A stretch of 8,147 nucleotides of DNA from Chloroflexota bacterium (lineage in GTDB: Bacteria; Chloroflexota; UBA6077; CF-72). Positions 6,116 to 8,147 of this stretch are shown here, one piece after another; position 1 is the first letter of the stretch; each line of letters starts with the position of its first letter. The translations under genes were made by a program, and so were the position numbers. The notes under the pieces were generated by a model, which saw nothing but the letters and a program-made list of their open reading frames with translations, was not told the origin of the DNA and made no database searches. The stretch spans positions 1 to 8,147 of the forward strand of contig JAFAPL010000506.1 in assembly GCA_019247135.1 (NCBI GenBank), given 5' to 3'.

Positions 6116-7365
6116 GTGCTCGCGTTGCTCGCGTTGCTCGCGTTGCTCGCGCTGCTCGCGGCCGCCTTCTGAAGCGCCTGGTAGAGCTGCTGCAGCTCGT
6201 TGGCGTGCCAGCCCTGAAATGTCTGGGCGCCGGCGGGCATGGTTTCGGAAACACCCACGATCGGGATGTTGTTCTGCTGTGCCATCGCCTTTATCTGCTC
6301 GGTCACCGACGTGACCGTCTGGGTGTTGTAGACGAGCACCTTGATCTGGTGCTTCTGGATCTGGTTCTGGAACATCGCCAGATCGCGCGCTGACGGCTCG
6401 TTGCCTTCCGCAATCGCCCGCATGAACTCCGGCGGTGAAATGAGATTCAACCCCGTCGTATACGCCATGTCGGCGAAGATGGACTCCGTTGCTCCAACCG
6501 GTGTTCCGCCAAACTGAGTTGCAATCTGGTTGATCAGGTTGTGATACGCCGTGAACTCCTGATCCAGCGCCGCCGACTGAGCATCGAAATACGAGGCCGC
6601 ATCAGGAGCAAGCTGCTTGAGATTACTGAGCATGGCCGCCCGGATCTGGTCGACGTAGCCGGCGCTGTACCACACGTGTGGGTTGGCGCCGACCTGCAGA
6701 CCCAGCACCTCACCGGCATTGATCACGGTTGGACGCGAGCCCAGCGTGCCGAGGATTCTTTCGGAGAAGTCGTCGTAACCAAGCCCATTTTCGATCACCA
6801 GCTGCGCACCCTGATAGGCGCGCACGTCGGACGCGGCAGGCTGGAACTCGTGTGGATCAGCATCGGGGTCCGACAGGACTGCAACCGTGGTCACGCACTG
6901 GCCACCGATCTGGTTGACGAGATTGGCGTAGAAATTCTCGACCGCCAGCACATGGATCGGCGAGGTTGGACAGGGACCGTTCGTGGTCGGCCCCGGCTGA
7001 CCAGCGAGCGGGAAACCATCACCGTTGAACTCGAACGGGAAGCGTTCGCTCACACCGCGGACCTGCGCCTCACCGTTCGGGTCCAGCACCCAGGTGTGGA
7101 AGCCGTCGCTGAACGAAACGAGCCCGTCAACGGTGTGATACACCAGCAGGCCATTCGACGTGGGTTGCGTCGCCTCGCCCGTTTCGGGGTGGGACGTGGG
7201 ATTGCCCTGGCACGTGCCGACGCGATCGGGGATTTGCGCGGCGAGCTGGGCGAAGCCGCCCGTGAGCTGACAGGTGCTCTGCGCGGAGCTGGAAATGGAG
7301 CTGCCAGGCGACAGCGTGGTCGCGAGCAGAAGTATGACAAGCACGAGTCGGCGCACGCGGGGCAT
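6112..7365 (-). CDS. Metal ABC transporter substrate-binding protein (ZnuA-like) with an extra N-terminal domain
   Basis: A 417-residue exported binding protein that captures a divalent metal for the permease. Residues 1-28 are a signal peptide (hydrophobic core, SSA|Q site, no lipobox). Residues about 29-115 form an extra module with GFAQLAAQIPDRVGTC, TSNGLLVYHTVDGLVSFSDG, TWVLDPNG and RFPFEF, a pattern I associate with Chloroflexota secreted proteins. The cluster A-I solute-binding domain spans about 134-400. Likely metal ligands are H172 (ADPHEF), H230 (NPHVW), E294 (ATESIF) and E374 (GVSETMP). A third-position Glu resembles Mn-binding PsaA-type proteins, and the YNTQT/SETMP style resembles an actinobacterial-type clade, so the metal may not be zinc. 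The tail is a low-complexity Ser/Asn/Ala repeat. The ATG at 7365 directly abuts an AAAGG. A GTG at 7356 would be spaced 9 nt from it and may be the true start, costing three residues. Confidence 0.9.
   Translation of the reverse strand: MPRVRRLVLVILLLATTLSPGSSISSSAQSTCQLTGGFAQLAAQIPDRVGTCQGNPTSHPETGEATQPTSNGLLVYHTVDGLVSFSDGFHTWVLDPNGEAQVRGVSERFPFEFNGDGFPLAGQPGPTTNGPCPTSPIHVLAVENFYANLVNQIGGQCVTTVAVLSDPDADPHEFQPAASDVRAYQGAQLVIENGLGYDDFSERILGTLGSRPTVINAGEVLGLQVGANPHVWYSAGYVDQIRAAMLSNLKQLAPDAASYFDAQSAALDQEFTAYHNLINQIATQFGGTPVGATESIFADMAYTTGLNLISPPEFMRAIAEGNEPSARDLAMFQNQIQKHQIKVLVYNTQTVTSVTEQIKAMAQQNNIPIVGVSETMPAGAQTFQGWHANELQQLYQALQKAAASSASNASNASNAST
6118..6162 (-). repeat. Five tandem copies of a 9-bp unit at the binding-protein/permease junction
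   Basis: On the plus strand GCTCGCGTT occurs three times perfectly (6118-6126, 6127-6135, 6136-6144). A copy with one change (6145-6153) and one with two changes (6154-6162) follow. Read on the minus strand in the gene's frame it encodes the Ser-Asn-Ala tail of the binding protein. The array ends 3 bp before the GTG of the permease gene, where its ribosome binding site would be. Because the unit is 9 bp, gain or loss of copies stays in frame. Confidence 0.9.
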
Positions 7366-7379
7366 CCTTTGGTCACATC

Positions 7380-7395
7380 AGACGAGATGTCGTCT
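7380..7395. promoter_or_regulatory. Small palindrome near the transporter start site (possible operator)
   Basis: AGACGA (7380-7385) and TCGTCT (7390-7395) form a perfect 6-bp inverted repeat with a 4-nt spacer. It would lie just downstream of the start site set by the promoter at 7405-7433, a place where a repressor such as a Zur- or DtxR/MntR-type regulator could act. CACATCA also occurs twice, at 7374-7380 and 7402-7408. It does not match a consensus Zur or MntR box that I know, so the operator role is a guess. Confidence 0.3.
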
Positions 7396-7404
7396 CGGAT
7401 ACAC

Positions 7405-7433
7405 ATCATGCAACAGATGAGACGGCGTGTCAA
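7405..7433 (-). promoter_or_regulatory. Sigma-70-type promoter for the metal transporter pair
   Basis: On the minus strand a perfect -35 box TTGACA (7433-7428) is followed after exactly 17 nt by CATGAT (7410-7405), which matches four of six -10 positions. The start site would fall near 7397-7399, giving a leader of about 33 nt before the ATG at 7365. The promoter lies in the 100-bp gap (7366-7465) shared with the divergent aldo/keto reductase. It is the best promoter seen in the window. No equally good promoter was found for the reductase in the same gap. Confidence 0.6.
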
Positions 7434-7465
7434 ATGCCGGACATCCCTTACGCTGTTCGGGATTT

Positions 7466-8147
7466 ATGGAACGTCGCCAGCTTGGGCGTTCAGGGCTCGA
7501 CGTGCCCGTCGTCGGCATGGGTACATGGAAGACCTTCGACGTCTCTGATCGATCCAGCATTGACCAGCGTCGCTGCATCGTGGACATCTGCCTCGAGCAC
7601 GGCGCCAATCTCTTCGACTCCTCCCCGATGTACGGCGCGGCCGAACACGTCCTGGGCGAAACCCTCACCGGCCGCCGCGATCAGGCGCTCGTCGCGACAA
7701 AAGTCTGGACTCCAGACGACGCGCAAGCAGAGCGTCAGATCCAGAGCGCACTCGACTACTACAACGGGATCGTCGACATCTATCAGGTCCACAACCTGGT
7801 CGCATGGCAGAAACGCCTGAGCTCGCTGGAGCGCCTGCGCGACAACGGCAGCGTTCGCGTAGTCGGCATTACGCACTACCAGCACTCCGCGTTCGGCGAT
7901 CTGATGCAGATCATGCGCAGCGGTCGCGTCGACAGCATCCAGGTCCCGTACAACGTGCGCGACCGAGTCGTCGAAGACGCCGTGCTGCCGCTTGCCGCCG
8001 ACCTCGGGATCGGGGTCATCATCATGCAGCCATTGGGCACGGGTCGGCTGGCGGCGCGCGCTCCGGACCTGGCGCAGCTCGAACCGCTGAAAGACTTCGG
8101 CGTGACAACGTGGTCGCAAGCGCTGCTGAAGTGGATCCTGAGCGACA
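7466..8147 (+). CDS. Aldo/keto reductase (3' end cut by window edge)
   Basis: The first 227 residues of an aldo/keto reductase, a cytoplasmic NAD(P)H-dependent (beta/alpha)8-barrel enzyme that reduces aldehydes and ketones. The frame is open from the ATG at 7466 to the edge. It starts with RRQLGRSGLDVPVVGMGTW, the classic first barrel strand. The catalytic tetrad is complete: D51 and Y56 in FDSSPMYG (50-57), K79 in ATKVW (77-81) and H109 in YQVHN (106-110). VVGITHYQ (132-139), QVPYNV (159-164) and the cofactor-loop region IIMQPLGTGRL (185-195) follow in family order. About 50-70 residues should be missing at the C-terminus, including most of the 2'-phosphate-recognising region, so cofactor preference cannot be read. 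The only Shine-Dalgarno-like element is a weak CGGGA at 7458-7462. An ATG at 7434 is in another frame and was not used. The substrate is unknown. Confidence 0.93.
   Translation, partial: MERRQLGRSGLDVPVVGMGTWKTFDVSDRSSIDQRRCIVDICLEHGANLFDSSPMYGAAEHVLGETLTGRRDQALVATKVWTPDDAQAERQIQSALDYYNGIVDIYQVHNLVAWQKRLSSLERLRDNGSVRVVGITHYQHSAFGDLMQIMRSGRVDSIQVPYNVRDRVVEDAVLPLAADLGIGVIIMQPLGTGRLAARAPDLAQLEPLKDFGVTTWSQALLKWILSD

Noticed and set aside
6541..7548. 335-codon plus-strand open frame opposite the metal-binding protein
   Set aside because: It is antisense to a gene with clear signal peptide, ligands and operon structure. Its translation is rich in Arg and His with no family motif, as expected from the complement of GC-rich codons.
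7434..7820. 128-codon plus-strand frame starting at ATG 7434
   Set aside because: It is a shifted frame of the aldo/keto reductase. Its Ser/Thr/Arg-rich translation has no family features.
7490..8119. 209-codon minus-strand open frame opposite the aldo/keto reductase
   Set aside because: The plus frame carries a full catalytic tetrad in family order. The minus frame is its complement and shows no recognisable motif.
1..8147. A defence, toxin-antitoxin or other novel multi-gene system
   Set aside because: All substantial genes fall into known families with intact motifs. The presence of a DNA ligase alone, next to unrelated metabolic and transport genes on alternating strands, does not make a system.

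Overview
The window is GC-rich, densely packed chromosomal DNA of a bacterium, most likely a Chloroflexota member. Three things point there. The metal-binding protein carries an N-terminal secreted domain that I associate with Chloroflexota surface proteins. There is a stand-alone archaeal-type ATP-dependent DNA ligase. A small secreted Ig-like protein is also of a kind common in that phylum. The phylum call is an inference from protein style, not from a marker gene. No rRNA, tRNA, CRISPR array, insertion sequence or phage gene was seen.

Layout from left to right. A 20-codon start of a minus-strand gene with a CxxC motif runs off the left edge (1-62). A 12-bp hairpin (123-159) follows the end of a minus-strand FAD-dependent oxidoreductase of the DAO/sarcosine-oxidase-beta type (163-1338). 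Only 44 bp away and divergent is a plus-strand pair: a secreted two-domain Ig-like protein (1383-2213) and a NIPSNAP-family protein (2228-2554). The NIPSNAP gene overlaps by 26 bp, tail to tail, a minus-strand PLP-dependent threonine/serine dehydratase (2529-3473). After a 79-bp divergent gap comes a plus-strand ATP-dependent DNA ligase (3553-5310). Its 3' end overlaps by 104 bp, tail to tail, a minus-strand metal ABC transporter permease (5207-6115). That permease is coupled through a 4-bp stop/start overlap to the upstream substrate-binding protein (6112-7365). A 100-bp divergent gap holds a good promoter for the transporter pair and leads to a plus-strand aldo/keto reductase cut by the right edge (7466-8147).

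How the genes work together. Only two units look like true operons: the binding protein plus permease, which form a ZnuA/ZnuB-type divalent metal importer lacking its ATPase gene here, and the secreted Ig-like protein plus NIPSNAP pair. The others (oxidoreductase, dehydratase, ligase, aldo/keto reductase) are ordinary metabolic or DNA-repair genes whose strands alternate, so each is probably transcribed from its own promoter. Every stretch between genes is short (14-100 bp), so no gene-free region over 300 bp exists.

I did not find a convincing new multi-gene system. The most unusual items are the domain fusion and ligand set of the metal-binding protein, the 9-bp tandem repeat at its coupled junction with the permease, and the permease tail encoded antisense to the ligase C-terminus.
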